This document shows positions 9,101 to 16,753 of a DNA stretch of 49,612 nt, one piece after another. Location of the stretch: assembly GCA_945827805.1 (NCBI GenBank), contig CALZOU010000004.1, positions 1 to 49,612 on the forward strand, given 5' to 3'. The notes below the pieces were generated by a model. That model was not told the origin of the DNA. It saw only the letters and a program-made list of their open reading frames with translations, and searched no databases. This stretch comes from an uncultured Lachnospiraceae bacterium (GTDB taxonomy: Bacteria; Bacillota; Clostridia; Lachnospirales; Lachnospiraceae). The translations under genes were made by a program, and so were the position numbers. The stretch's first letter is position 1, and every line of letters starts with the position of its first letter.

Positions 9101-9703
9101 GTCAATGTCAATGCCATTGAGGAATACAAAGAGGTGGAAGAACGTCATACCTTCCTCTCCGCACAGCACGAAGATCTGGTAAAAGCACAGGAAACACTGA
9201 AAAAGATCATTCAGGAGCTGGATGAAGGTATGCGCCGCCAGTTCGCGGAGAAATTCGCCGATATCCGCAGAGAATTTGATAAGGCTTTCAAGGACCTTTT
9301 TGGCGGCGGTAAGGGTACGCTGGAGCTGGTGGAAGGAGAGGATATTCTGGAAGCCGGTGTGCAGATCATTTCGCAGCCCCCGGGCAAGAAGCTTCAGAAT
9401 ATGATGCAGCTTTCAGGTGGAGAAAAGGCATTGACCGCGATTGCCCTTCTGTTTGCCATTCAGAATCTGAAGCCGTCACCGTTCTGCCTTCTGGACGAGA
9501 TCGAGGCGGCGCTGGATGACTCAAATGTCAGTCGTTTTGCGGAATATCTGCATAAGCTGACAAAAAATACACAGTTTATTGTCATCACCCACAGACGTGG
9601 TACGATGAACGCGGCAGACCGCCTGTATGGTATCACCATGCAGGAAAAGGGTGTGTCTACACTGGTATCTGTAGATCTTATCGAAAATGATCTGGATAAA
9701 TAG
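6143..9703 (+). CDS. smc: Chromosome partition protein SMC
   Basis: The 1186-residue ATPase of the SMC-ScpAB condensin, which folds and segregates chromosomes. Walker A GPNGSGKS is at residues 31-38. The ABC signature LSGGEKALTAIALL and Walker B CLLDEIEAALDD are near the C terminus. Two long coiled coils (about 170-500 and 670-1020) flank a hinge at about 510-660 with GGAIQNIV and GGSMTGGAF. All expected parts are present and uninterrupted. It is translated right after rnc and before ftsY, the usual Firmicute order. Confidence 0.98.
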   Translation: MYLKSIEVQGFKSFANKIKFEFHNGITGIVGPNGSGKSNVADAVRWVLGEQSAKQLRGGNMQDVIFSGTQLRKPLGYASVAITLDNADHKLDTSYEEVTVTRRLYRSGESEYLMNGAACRLRDIQELFYDTGIGKEGYSIIGQGQIDKILSNKPDDRRELFDEAAGIVKFKRRKNTTLKKLEEEEQNLARVSDILSELTRRLGPLKRQSESARIYLKKRDELKTLDLNMFLLDRARMEKEYDRLQQAYGASGEELAETRVQFDKTKEEYDTLEQELTELEKKIETSREAASQHALVQKQLEGQIHVLNEQIRTATENRKLHDARLETIDTELQEKKSQIIELEKILGEADVLRKNSDADCATVQSQLDQLHTAMEQSTAAMNQAKTSQIDLLNQKASAKGKLQRYDAMLEQIGIRKSMLSQRALVLKKDEERQQDVLIDCREEYRKLQKEIESAQTKRDANQEQIQSLQKEIESGQKDVDSRQLAFHREESRLETLRNLAERYDGYGNSIRRVMEQKSRVPGLIGVVADLIKTEKKYETAIETALGGAIQNIVTKDEATAKQMIGFLKQNRYGRATFLPLSAVSGRGGLDKAQYLKEPGVIQSADRLVHTEPAYEDLMRSLLGRTLVVETIDHGIALQKKSHHTLRIVTLEGELLNPGGSMTGGAFKNTSNLLGRRREIEELEKQVKKLGTDLEERKTGLESKRNLRNALRDEKTDLEEQIREKQLDLNTAQMNIRQAEERTREIQSGFSQLKGESAEIESQIREIDEFRTALQQEMKTLKSSEKDSMQTALSQETLLEQQREQESELSRRLEELHLKRSELSQKLSFQQENLDRIRREISSLEEEKGDINARQLERDREEEEKKVQIASVEETMAAGKIQEEELQKVLSADQARKEELQSTHRQFFARRDELSEHLNRLDKECYRLRSQLDKLEENQEAQINYIWDEYEITPMQAASYRMEEVPERGALKKQLNEVKDEIRKLGPVNVNAIEEYKEVEERHTFLSAQHEDLVKAQETLKKIIQELDEGMRRQFAEKFADIRREFDKAFKDLFGGGKGTLELVEGEDILEAGVQIISQPPGKKLQNMMQLSGGEKALTAIALLFAIQNLKPSPFCLLDEIEAALDDSNVSRFAEYLHKLTKNTQFIVITHRRGTMNAADRLYGITMQEKGVSTLVSVDLIENDLDK

Positions 9704-9715
9704 GAGAGAGAATAT

Positions 9716-10648
9716 ATGGCTGAAGAGAAAAAAGGTTTTTTTAAACGTCTGGTAGCCGGACTGGCCAAGACAAGAGATACGGTGGTATCCGGCATGGATG
9801 CTATTTTCAGCGGTTTTTCAAAAATCGATGAAGATTTTTATGAGGAACTGGAAGAAACTCTGATCATGGGTGATCTGGGCGTTGCCACCACAGAGAAGAT
9901 CCTCGATCGTCTGAGAGAACAGGTGAAAGAACAGAAGATCCATGAGCCTATGGCCTGCCGTGATCTGCTGATCAGTACGATCCGCGAGCAGATGAAGACC
10001 GGCGAGGATGATTACGAATTTGAAAAAAGAAAATCCGTAGTGCTGGTGGTAGGCGTTAATGGTGTCGGTAAGACCACGACTGTGGGCAAACTGGCAGGAA
10101 AAATGAAAAACGAAGGCAGGAAAGTGCTGATCGCGGCAGCGGATACTTTCCGCGCGGCTGCCGGTACTCAGCTGTCTGTCTGGGCAGAGAGAGCCGGTGT
10201 GGAGATGATCGGCGGCCAGGAGGGCGCAGATCCCGCAGCCATCGTTTATGATGCTGTGCAGGCGGCAAAAGCCAGAAATGTGGATATTCTTTTGTGTGAT
10301 ACGGCAGGACGTCTTCATAATAAGAAAAATCTGATGCAGGAGCTGGGCAAGATCTCCCGGGTGATCGAGAGGGAATATCCGGATGCTTATCTGGAGACCT
10401 TGTTAGTATTAGACGGTTCCACAGGACAGAACGCTCTGATGCAGGCACGCCAGTTCAGTGAAGTGACAAAACTTACAGGTATCGTTTTGACAAAACTTGA
10501 CGGTACGGCCAAAGGCGGTATTGCTGTGGCAATCCAGTCTGAATTGGATATCCCGGTAAAATATATCGGCGTTGGTGAGACCATAGATGATCTGGAAAAA
10601 TTCGATCCGGATCAGTATGTTGAGGCATTATTCCGTACAGAGAACTAG
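9716..10648 (+). CDS. ftsY: Signal recognition particle receptor FtsY
   Basis: The SRP receptor GTPase, which docks ribosome-SRP complexes at the membrane. It has a short basic N terminus (KKGFFKRLVAGL), an NG domain with G1 GVNGVGKT at residues 113-120, DTAGRLHNKKNLM as G3, and TKLDGTAKGG as G4. Length is 310 residues, the compact form without a long acidic A domain. Its partner Ffh is encoded at 12381. AGGAGAG precedes the ATG, 12 bp after smc. Confidence 0.97.
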   Translation: MAEEKKGFFKRLVAGLAKTRDTVVSGMDAIFSGFSKIDEDFYEELEETLIMGDLGVATTEKILDRLREQVKEQKIHEPMACRDLLISTIREQMKTGEDDYEFEKRKSVVLVVGVNGVGKTTTVGKLAGKMKNEGRKVLIAAADTFRAAAGTQLSVWAERAGVEMIGGQEGADPAAIVYDAVQAAKARNVDILLCDTAGRLHNKKNLMQELGKISRVIEREYPDAYLETLLVLDGSTGQNALMQARQFSEVTKLTGIVLTKLDGTAKGGIAVAIQSELDIPVKYIGVGETIDDLEKFDPDQYVEALFRTEN

Positions 10649-10662
10649 AGGAGGAAAACAGG

Positions 10663-11883
10663 ATGGAAGAAATGTTGACATTGGAAAAATTTGAGGAGGC
10701 CACCGAGATCGTACATCAGGTGACCCGGGAGACGAAGCTGCTTTACAGTAAGGTATTCAGTGACCGTTACGGCAACAAGATTTATCTCAAACCGGAAAAT
10801 ATGCAGTACACGGGCGCATATAAGCTCAGAGGAGCATATTATAAGATCTCCACGTTATCCGAAGAAGAAAAGGCAAAGGGACTGATCACTGCTTCTGCCG
10901 GCAACCATGCCCAGGGTGTGGCCTATGCGGCAAAGGCTTACGGCGTGAAGGCTACTATCGTTATGCCTACCACCACACCGCTGATCAAAGTGGAGCGTAC
11001 CAAGAGCTATGGTGTGGAGACCGTTCTGTACGGTGATAATTATGATGAGGCCTGTGCCCATGCCTATGAACTGGCAGATGAGCATGGCTATACGTTTATT
11101 CATCCCTTCGATGATCTGGCTGTCGCTACGGGACAGGGAACGATTGCCATGGAGATCATCCAGGAACTGCCTCTGGTAGATTATATTCTGGTACCCATCG
11201 GCGGCGGCGGACTGGCTACCGGTGTATCTACTCTGGCCAAGATGCTCAAACCCAATATCAAAGTCATTGGTGTGGAACCCTTAAATGCCAATTGTATGCA
11301 GGTGTCTCTGGAGGCGGGAAAAGTTTGTACGCTGGATGATGCCAATACCATTGCCGACGGCACTGCGGTAAAAACACCGGGAGAAAAGATTTTCCCGTAC
11401 ATCCAGCAAAATCTGGATGACATTATTACGGTGGAAGATGATGAACTGATCGTGGCTTTCCTGGATATGGTGGAAAATCACAAGATGATCGTAGAAAACT
11501 CCGGTCTTCTTACGGTGGCAGCGCTGAAACATCTGGATGTCAAAGGCAAAAAAGTGGTATCCATCCTGAGCGGCGGCAATATGGACGTGATCACCATGTC
11601 ATCTGTGGTACAGAATGGTCTGATCGCCAGAGACAGGATCTTTACCGTATCTGTATTGATGCCGGATAAACCGGGTGAGCTGGTGCGCGTTTCCAGTCTG
11701 ATCGCAAATCTTCGCGGAAACGTTATCCGCCTGGATCATAACCAGTTCTTCAGTACTAACAGAAATGCTGCTGTTGAGCTCAAGATCACCATGGAGGCTT
11801 TTGGAACAGAGCATAAAGAGATGATCTTAAAAGAACTGGAGAATCAGGGATTCAGACCGAAGCTGATCCGTCCCAATCTTTAA
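10663..11883 (+). CDS. ilvA: Threonine ammonia-lyase
   Basis: PLP enzyme that deaminates threonine to 2-oxobutyrate, for isoleucine synthesis or threonine breakdown. YTGAYKLRGA carries the Schiff-base lysine (Lys54). SAGNHAQG and the glycine-rich PIGGGGLATG loop bind PLP phosphate. The last 75 residues look like a single ACT domain (VSVLMPDKPGELVRVSS) for allosteric control. At 406 residues it matches the ilvA/tdcB type common in Clostridia. Whether it is biosynthetic or catabolic cannot be told from sequence. It is inserted between ftsY and ylxM, 15 bp after ftsY, and is functionally unrelated to its SRP neighbours. Confidence 0.93.
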   Translation: MEEMLTLEKFEEATEIVHQVTRETKLLYSKVFSDRYGNKIYLKPENMQYTGAYKLRGAYYKISTLSEEEKAKGLITASAGNHAQGVAYAAKAYGVKATIVMPTTTPLIKVERTKSYGVETVLYGDNYDEACAHAYELADEHGYTFIHPFDDLAVATGQGTIAMEIIQELPLVDYILVPIGGGGLATGVSTLAKMLKPNIKVIGVEPLNANCMQVSLEAGKVCTLDDANTIADGTAVKTPGEKIFPYIQQNLDDIITVEDDELIVAFLDMVENHKMIVENSGLLTVAALKHLDVKGKKVVSILSGGNMDVITMSSVVQNGLIARDRIFTVSVLMPDKPGELVRVSSLIANLRGNVIRLDHNQFFSTNRNAAVELKITMEAFGTEHKEMILKELENQGFRPKLIRPNL

Positions 11884-11894
11884 AGGGAAATACA

Positions 11895-11975
11895 ATGGAT
11901 CAAGTAAAATGGTTACTGTTTAATGAAAAGCCGTTAATCGGTAAAAAAATATTTATGTCAAGAAAAAGTGCTTGA
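11895..11975 (+). CDS. Possible 26-residue peptide ORF
   Basis: An ATG 11 bp after ilvA, preceded by AAAGGG, opens a 26-codon frame. The peptide is basic with hydrophobic stretches (starts MDQVKWLLF, ends SRKSA). Its stop lies inside the -35 box of the next promoter. No family is recognised. It may be chance; conservation in relatives would decide. Confidence 0.2.
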   Translation: MDQVKWLLFNEKPLIGKKIFMSRKSA

Positions 11976-11977
11976 CA
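11956..11977. promoter_or_regulatory. Inverted repeat overlapping the ylxM -35 box
   Basis: TGTCAAG (11956-11962) and CTTGACA (11971-11977) form a perfect 7-bp inverted repeat with an 8-bp spacer. The right arm contains the TTGACA -35 box, so a dimeric repressor could bind here. No regulator is known; this is inference from symmetry and position. Confidence 0.35.
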
Positions 11978-12000
11978 TACTGTAACCCGTAGTGTAAGAT
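11972..12000 (+). promoter_or_regulatory. Promoter of the ylxM-ffh operon
   Basis: TTGACA (11972-11977) and TAAGAT (11995-12000) with a 17-bp spacer. Transcription should start near 12007, only about 10 nt before the ylxM start codon. Confidence 0.8.
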
Positions 12001-12016
12001 AACCAAGGTGTTGGAA

Positions 12017-12361
12017 ATGGAAGCATTTGTTGAGAAAGCTTTGCTGTATGATTTTTACGGAGAGCTGCTGACAGAACATCAGAGAGAAATCTATGAGGAC
12101 GTAGTCCTCAACGATTATTCGATCAGTGAGGTGGCCGCGGAGCTTGGCATCAGCCGTCAGGGTGTGCATGATCAGGTAAAGCGAGTGGATAAGCTGCTGG
12201 CCGGATATGAAGAGCGACTGATGCTGGTAAAACGCTTTCTGGATCTGAAAGCAAAGGTTGGCCGTATCCGGGAGACGGTTTCCGGATGTACGGCGGATAA
12301 TCTGGAAGAAGTAAAAAAAACTGTGGCGGAGATTTCCGACAGCATAATGGAGGAACTGTAA
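12017..12361 (+). CDS. ylxM: YlxM family DNA-binding protein, SRP-associated
   Basis: A 114-residue helix-turn-helix protein of the YlxM family, nearly always encoded in front of ffh in Firmicutes and reported to assist the SRP. The sigma-70 region-4-like HTH is SISEVAAELGISRQGVHDQV. I choose ATG 12017, which has AAGGTG six bases upstream, over the GTG at 12008. The predicted transcript start is only about 10 nt upstream, so the ribosome site is at the very 5' end. ffh follows after 19 bp. Confidence 0.9.
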   Translation: MEAFVEKALLYDFYGELLTEHQREIYEDVVLNDYSISEVAAELGISRQGVHDQVKRVDKLLAGYEERLMLVKRFLDLKAKVGRIRETVSGCTADNLEEVKKTVAEISDSIMEEL

Positions 12362-12380
12362 GTTCCCTGGGAGATGTTAT

Positions 12381-13730
12381 ATGGCATTTGACAGCTTGAC
12401 TGAGAAACTGCAGAATGTATTCAAAAACCTGAGAAGCAAAGGCCGTCTTACGGAGGCTGATGTAAAAACAGCCCTTCGTGAAGTCAAGATGGCGCTTCTG
12501 GAAGCTGATGTCAGCTTTAAGGTCGTAAAGCAGTTTACCAAGGCAGTGCAGGAGAGGGCTATTGGACAGGATGTCATGACCGGACTGAATCCGGGACAGA
12601 TGGTGATCAAGATCGTTAACGAAGAACTGATCAGACTGATGGGTTCTGAGACGACAGAAATCGTCCTTCGTCCGGGAAATGAGATCACCACGATCCTGAT
12701 GGTGGGTCTGCAGGGTTCCGGTAAGACGACCACTTCAGCCAAGATCGCCGGTAAGTTAAAGGCTAAGGGACGCCAGCCGCTTCTGGTGGCAGGAGATGTC
12801 TATCGGCCGGCCGCTATTGAGCAGTTAAAGATCAACGGTGAAAAACAGGGTGTTGAAGTATTTTCCATGGGTGATCAGAAGAGTCCTGTGGATATTGCAA
12901 AAGCGTCCATAGAGCACGCCAGACAGACAAAGAAAAACGTAGTGATCATTGATACGGCGGGACGCCAGCAGGTCGATGAAGACATGATGCAGGAGCTTAA
13001 GGATATCAAGGCTGCTGTAGAGATTGATCAGACGATCCTTGTGGTGGATGCCACCACCGGACAGAATGCCGTTAATGTATCAGAGACCTTTAATCAGGAT
13101 GTAGGTATAGACGGAGTGATTCTGACTAAGCTGGATGGTGATGCCAGAGGTGGTGCGGCACTTTCCATCAAAGCAATCAGCGGTAAACCTATCCTGTATG
13201 TAGGTATGGGAGAGAAGCTGTCCGATCTGGAACAGTTTTATCCCGACAGAATGGCTTCCCGTATTCTGGGTATGGGCGATGTGATGAGCCTGATCGAAAA
13301 GGCACAGGCCAGCATCGATGAAGAAAAAGCCCGGGAAATGGAACAGAAGTTCAAAAAAGCCCAGTTTGGTTTCGATGATTATCTCGAAAGCATGAACCAG
13401 ATGAAAAACATGGGCGGTATATCCAGTGTCTTGAGCATGCTTCCCGGCATGGGCGCAGGCGGTAAGATGAAGGATATTGAGAGCATGATCGATGAAAAGG
13501 ATCTGGCCCGTAAGGAAGCCATCGTTCTTTCGATGACACCAAAGGAGCGTTCCAATCCCGAAATCCTGAATGTATCCCGCAAACAGCGTATTGCCAAAGG
13601 CGCCGGTGTGGATATCAGTGAAGTCAACCGTTTCATCAAGCAGTTTGAACAGACTCGCAAGATGATGAAACAGATGCCCGGTATGATGGGCAAGAAGGGC
13701 AAACGCGGAGGATTCCGCCTGCCGTTTTAA
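12381..13730 (+). CDS. ffh: Signal recognition particle protein Ffh
   Basis: The SRP54 homologue; binds signal peptides emerging from the ribosome and the 4.5S/6S RNA, and delivers them to FtsY. The N domain is followed by G1 GLQGSGKT at residues 109-116, DTAGRQQVDEDMMQEL and TKLDGDARGG. The C-terminal M domain is methionine-rich (FDDYLESMNQMKNMGG, MMKQMPGMMGKKGK). Length is 449 residues, as expected. The SRP RNA gene is not in the window. Confidence 0.98.
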   Translation: MAFDSLTEKLQNVFKNLRSKGRLTEADVKTALREVKMALLEADVSFKVVKQFTKAVQERAIGQDVMTGLNPGQMVIKIVNEELIRLMGSETTEIVLRPGNEITTILMVGLQGSGKTTTSAKIAGKLKAKGRQPLLVAGDVYRPAAIEQLKINGEKQGVEVFSMGDQKSPVDIAKASIEHARQTKKNVVIIDTAGRQQVDEDMMQELKDIKAAVEIDQTILVVDATTGQNAVNVSETFNQDVGIDGVILTKLDGDARGGAALSIKAISGKPILYVGMGEKLSDLEQFYPDRMASRILGMGDVMSLIEKAQASIDEEKAREMEQKFKKAQFGFDDYLESMNQMKNMGGISSVLSMLPGMGAGGKMKDIESMIDEKDLARKEAIVLSMTPKERSNPEILNVSRKQRIAKGAGVDISEVNRFIKQFEQTRKMMKQMPGMMGKKGKRGGFRLPF

Positions 13731-13799
13731 ATCGTAGATAAGGACAATATCCTTTCTAAATATATGAATTTTCGAATACTATAAGGAGGTAAATGCATC

Positions 13800-14045
13800 A
13801 TGGCAGTTAAAATCAGATTAAGAAGAATGGGAAAGAAGAAAGCTCCTGTTTATAGAATCATTGTAGCTGATTCCAGATCCCCGAGAGACGGACGTTTCAT
13901 CGAAGAGATCGGTACCTATGATCCGAACCAGGATCCGAGCGTATACAAAGTAGATGAGGAAGCTGCAAAAAAATGGCTTGCTAACGGCGCTCAGCCGACA
14001 GAAGTTGTTGCCAAGATCTTAAAAATGGCAGGCATCGAGAAGTAA
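13800..14045 (+). CDS. rpsP: 30S ribosomal protein S16
   Basis: An 81-residue small-subunit protein with the typical start [26 protein letters not shown] perfect AAGGAGGT lies 9 bases upstream of ATG. It is separated from ffh by 69 bp, in which a small AAGGA...TCCTT hairpin (about 13740-13754) is visible but no convincing promoter. Confidence 0.98.
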   Translation: MAVKIRLRRMGKKKAPVYRIIVADSRSPRDGRFIEEIGTYDPNQDPSVYKVDEEAAKKWLANGAQPTEVVAKILKMAGIEK

Positions 14046-14062
14046 TCTATCGGGAGGTTGTA

Positions 14063-14293
14063 ATGAAAGAGTTAGTTGAAGTAATTGCAAAAGCTCTCGT
14101 AGAAAAACCGGAAGAAGTTGTTACCACAGAAACCGAAACCGATGATGCCATTGTTGTTGAACTGAAGGTGGATCCTTCCGACATGGGTAAAGTGATCGGA
14201 AGACAGGGACGTATCGCAAAAGCGATCCGTGCGGTTGTTAAAGCTGCATCCTCCAAATCAGACAAGAAAGTGGTTGTAGAAATCCTGCAGTAA
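14063..14293 (+). CDS. khpA: KH-domain RNA-binding protein KhpA
   Basis: A 76-residue single KH-domain protein (YlqC/KhpA) encoded between rpsP and rimM, its standard place. The GxxG-type RNA-binding loop is in VIGRQGRIAKAIR. In streptococci KhpA works with KhpB in RNA binding and cell-division control; the partner is not in this window. GGGAGG precedes the start. Confidence 0.95.
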   Translation: MKELVEVIAKALVEKPEEVVTTETETDDAIVVELKVDPSDMGKVIGRQGRIAKAIRAVVKAASSKSDKKVVVEILQ

Positions 14294-14301
14294 AAAAATA
14301 G

Positions 14302-14344
14302 CTGCTGTGTCTGGCAGGAAACTGTCAGGCACAGCAGTTTTTTT
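14302..14344 (+). terminator. Intra-operon terminator/attenuator after khpA
   Basis: CTGCTGTGTCTGGCAG pairs with CTGTCAGGCACAGCAG (16 bp, two G-U) around a GAAA tetraloop, then TTTTTTT. It is textbook-strong, yet rimM starts 25 bp later without an obvious promoter. It probably lowers rimM-trmD output relative to rpsP. Confidence 0.92.
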
Positions 14345-14368
14345 ATCATAAAGCATAAGGAAAAGAGT

Positions 14369-14878
14369 ATGGAACAGTTTTTTCAGGTGGGTGTGATCTC
14401 ATCTACCCACGGAGTACATGGTGAAGTAAAGGTTTATCCGACAACGGATGATCCCAGACGTTTTCTCAAATTAAAAGAAGTGCTTTTGGACACACAGAAG
14501 GGATATATGTCTCTTGAAGTTGAAAAAGTACGCTTCTTTAAGCAGATGGTCATTATCAAATTCAGAGGGTACGATACTATAGAATCTATTCAGATGTACA
14601 GAAACTGCGGGTTGTATGTGCCCAGAGAGCAGGCTGTGCCGCTTCAGGAGGATGAGTATTATGTGGCAGACCTTCTGGGCATGGATGTCTATCTGGAGGA
14701 CGGCGAACATTTTGGGAAGATCCGTGATGTCATGCAGTCAGCAGCTAACGATGTATATGTAATTGCCAGCCTTTCTCATGGAGAGGTGTTGCTGCCGGCG
14801 ATCGCAGACTGTGTGAAGACTGTATCTGTGGAAGAAAATCGTATGACCATTCATCTTCTGGATGGTCTGGTGGAATAA
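14369..14878 (+). CDS. rimM: Ribosome maturation factor RimM
   Basis: A 169-residue factor for 30S head maturation that binds S19. The N-terminal beta-barrel starts VGVISSTHGVHGEVKVYPTTD, a strong family signature. The C-terminal PRC-barrel contains YYVADLLGMDVYLEDG and VLLPAI. It lies between the khpA terminator and trmD (12 bp), its usual partner. Confidence 0.96.
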   Translation: MEQFFQVGVISSTHGVHGEVKVYPTTDDPRRFLKLKEVLLDTQKGYMSLEVEKVRFFKQMVIIKFRGYDTIESIQMYRNCGLYVPREQAVPLQEDEYYVADLLGMDVYLEDGEHFGKIRDVMQSAANDVYVIASLSHGEVLLPAIADCVKTVSVEENRMTIHLLDGLVE

Positions 14879-14890
14879 AGGAGCGGGGCT

Positions 14891-15634
14891 GTGAAGTTTC
14901 ATGTATTGACATTGTTTCCGGAAATGATCGAACAGGGATTTCATTCCAGCATTACCGGAAGAGCCATGGAAAAAGGGCTGTTGCAGCTGGATGCCGTTAA
15001 TATCCGGGATTATGCTGTAAATAAGCATATGCGGGTGGATGATTACCCATACGGCGGGGGTGCGGGCATGGTCATGCAGGCAGAGCCGGTGTATCGCTGC
15101 TATGAGGCGGTAAAAGAAAAGATAGGCCGGGATGTCCGTGTGATCTATCTGACTCCCCAGGGACGGGTATTCAATCAGAAAATGGCGGAAGAATTTGCGG
15201 CAGAGGAGGATCTGATCTTTCTCTGCGGACATTATGAGGGCATAGATGAAAGAGTGCTGGAAGAGATCGTTACTGATCCGGTATCTATCGGTGATTATGT
15301 GCTGACTGGCGGTGAGCTGCCGTCATTGGTCATGATGGATGCCATTTCCCGGCTGGTTCCCGGCGTACTTGGCAACGATATGTCTGCGGTAGGTGAATCT
15401 TTTGCAGATTCTCTTCTGGAATATCCCCAGTATTCCCGTCCTGCAGTATGGCGGGACAAAGAGGTGCCTGAAGTGCTGCTTTCCGGTCACCATGCTAATG
15501 TGGATGCCTGGCGTCGGGAACAATCCGTGATCCGCACGGCAAAATGGCGTCCGGATCTTCTGGAAACAGCACAGTTATCGAAAAAAGAGCGTATTCTTGC
15601 GGAAAAAATCCTTGCATCTGAGGATGAGCTATAG
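14891..15634 (+). CDS. trmD: tRNA (guanine37-N1)-methyltransferase
   Basis: Methylates G37 next to the anticodon to prevent frameshifting. SPOUT-family features are visible: DDYPYGGGAGMVMQ, FLCGHYEGIDERV and the knotted SAM site SIGDYVLTGGELP. The start is GTG 14891, 9 bases after AAAGGAG, so KFHVLTLFPEM follows the initiator. Length is 247 residues, as expected. The rplS promoter lies in its last codons. Confidence 0.97.
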   Translation: MKFHVLTLFPEMIEQGFHSSITGRAMEKGLLQLDAVNIRDYAVNKHMRVDDYPYGGGAGMVMQAEPVYRCYEAVKEKIGRDVRVIYLTPQGRVFNQKMAEEFAAEEDLIFLCGHYEGIDERVLEEIVTDPVSIGDYVLTGGELPSLVMMDAISRLVPGVLGNDMSAVGESFADSLLEYPQYSRPAVWRDKEVPEVLLSGHHANVDAWRREQSVIRTAKWRPDLLETAQLSKKERILAEKILASEDEL

Positions 15635-15640
15635 TATAAT
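15612..15640 (+). promoter_or_regulatory. Internal promoter for rplS
   Basis: TTGCAT (15612-15617) and TATAAT (15635-15640) with a 17-bp spacer; the -10 box begins right after the trmD stop. This gives L19 transcription independent of the khpA terminator. Confidence 0.75.
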
Positions 15641-15646
15641 ATAACA

Positions 15647-15717
15647 CGTTGTAGAAAAAGATGGTCCTCTGGTACGAAAGGCGTATTAAGAACATCCAGA
15701 TAAAAAGGAGAATAGAT
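15647..15717 (+). ncRNA. Candidate L19 leader region
   Basis: The leader of about 70 nt can fold as GATG (15661) with CATC near 15697, enclosing TACG-AAAGG-CGTA. Firmicute rplS genes often carry an autoregulatory L19 leader. The match to that family is not verified here. Confidence 0.35.
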
Positions 15718-16065
15718 ATGAACGACATTATTAAAAACATCGAAGCTGCTCAGCTTAAGAGCGAAGTGCCGGAGTTCTGCGTAGGTGATACTGTACGTGT
15801 ACACGGTAAGATCAAAGAGGGTAACCGTGAGCGTATCCAGGTTTTTGAAGGTATCGTCCTGAAAAGACAGGGTGGCGGAAACCGCGAGACCTTTACAGTA
15901 AGAAAATCTTCCAACGGTATCGGCGTAGAGAAGACATGGCCGCTGCATTCCCCGAATGTAGTTAAGGTAGAGGTTATCAGACATGGTAAAGTAAGACGTG
16001 CTAAACTGTTCTACTTAAGAGATCGTGTTGGTAAAGCTGCCAGAGTTAAAGAGCTGGTAAAATAA
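15718..16065 (+). CDS. rplS: 50S ribosomal protein L19
   Basis: A 115-residue large-subunit protein at the 30S-50S interface. I use ATG 15718, seven bases after AAAAAGGAG, because L19 proteins are about 115 residues long; the upstream in-frame ATG at 15661 would add 19 residues encoded by leader sequence. Typical stretches are [26 protein letters not shown] and [10 protein letters not shown] (shortened here). Confidence 0.97.
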   Translation: MNDIIKNIEAAQLKSEVPEFCVGDTVRVHGKIKEGNRERIQVFEGIVLKRQGGGNRETFTVRKSSNGIGVEKTWPLHSPNVVKVEVIRHGKVRRAKLFYLRDRVGKAARVKELVK

Positions 16066-16105
16066 GCTGACTGTTTTTGGTAAGCAGTCCAAATAAGGAT
16101 TTACG

Positions 16106-16138
16106 CAGGGACAGGTACAAAAGCACCTGTCCCTGTTT
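16106..16138 (+). terminator. Hairpin terminator between rplS and lepB
   Basis: CAGGGACAGGT pairs perfectly with ACCTGTCCCTG (11 bp) around an 8-nt loop, followed by only TTT. Because lepB follows in 21 bp, some read-through is likely. Confidence 0.7.
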
Positions 16139-16158
16139 CCATATAGGGGAGTAGAACC

Positions 16159-16731
16159 ATGAGTGTAAAAGTGCGTTATGTAAATGAACATCTGCGCAGC
16201 AGGATACGGATGAAATCTGTACTGATGTGGCTGTTTCAGATCGCTGCAGCCATTGTTTTAGGCGCTGTGTTTTCGATTTTTTTCTGTAAAAATGTGGAGA
16301 TGACGGAAGGGTCCATGGAGCCAACGGTGGAAATAGGGGATACGCTGCTGGTGAATACGCTGGCATATCGTTTTTCTTTGCCGGATCGGGACGATATGCT
16401 GGTGTTTAAAAGCAACGATTCTGCCAATGCCAGCCTTCATGTTAAGAGAGTAATCGGGCTTCCCGGGGAAAAAATACAGATCAGTGACGGCCAGATCATG
16501 ATCAACGGTATTACTTACATGGAAAAAAAGGATCTTCCTTCGATTTCTTATGCCGGTCTGGCAGAACAGGAAATTACACTGAAAGATGATGAATATTTTG
16601 TGCTGGGTGACAACCGCAATAACAGTGCGGACAGCCGGTATTCGGATATTGGCAATGTAAAAAAGAGCAATATTGTGGGCAAAGTCTGGTTTAGGATATC
16701 CCCCTATACGAGGTTGGGATTCCTGCATTAG
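16159..16731 (+). CDS. lepB: Signal peptidase I
   Basis: Membrane-bound protease that removes signal peptides on the outer face. There is one N-terminal membrane segment at residues 22-43, then EGSMEPT with the catalytic Ser52, and HVKRVIGLPGE with the general base Lys96. GDNRNNSADSRY is the conserved box E. The Ser-Lys form is the bacterial type, not the Ser-His ER type. Length is 190 residues. Substrates in this window include the secreted lysozyme-like protein at 40347. Confidence 0.97.
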   Translation: MSVKVRYVNEHLRSRIRMKSVLMWLFQIAAAIVLGAVFSIFFCKNVEMTEGSMEPTVEIGDTLLVNTLAYRFSLPDRDDMLVFKSNDSANASLHVKRVIGLPGEKIQISDGQIMINGITYMEKKDLPSISYAGLAEQEITLKDDEYFVLGDNRNNSADSRYSDIGNVKKSNIVGKVWFRISPYTRLGFLH

Positions 16732-16753
16732 AGCGTAAAGGAGAGAATACGAT

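Noticed and set aside
15661-15717. Extended N terminus of L19
   Set aside because: It overlaps the leader and lacks a ribosome site; the start at 15718 has a strong one and gives the normal L19 length.
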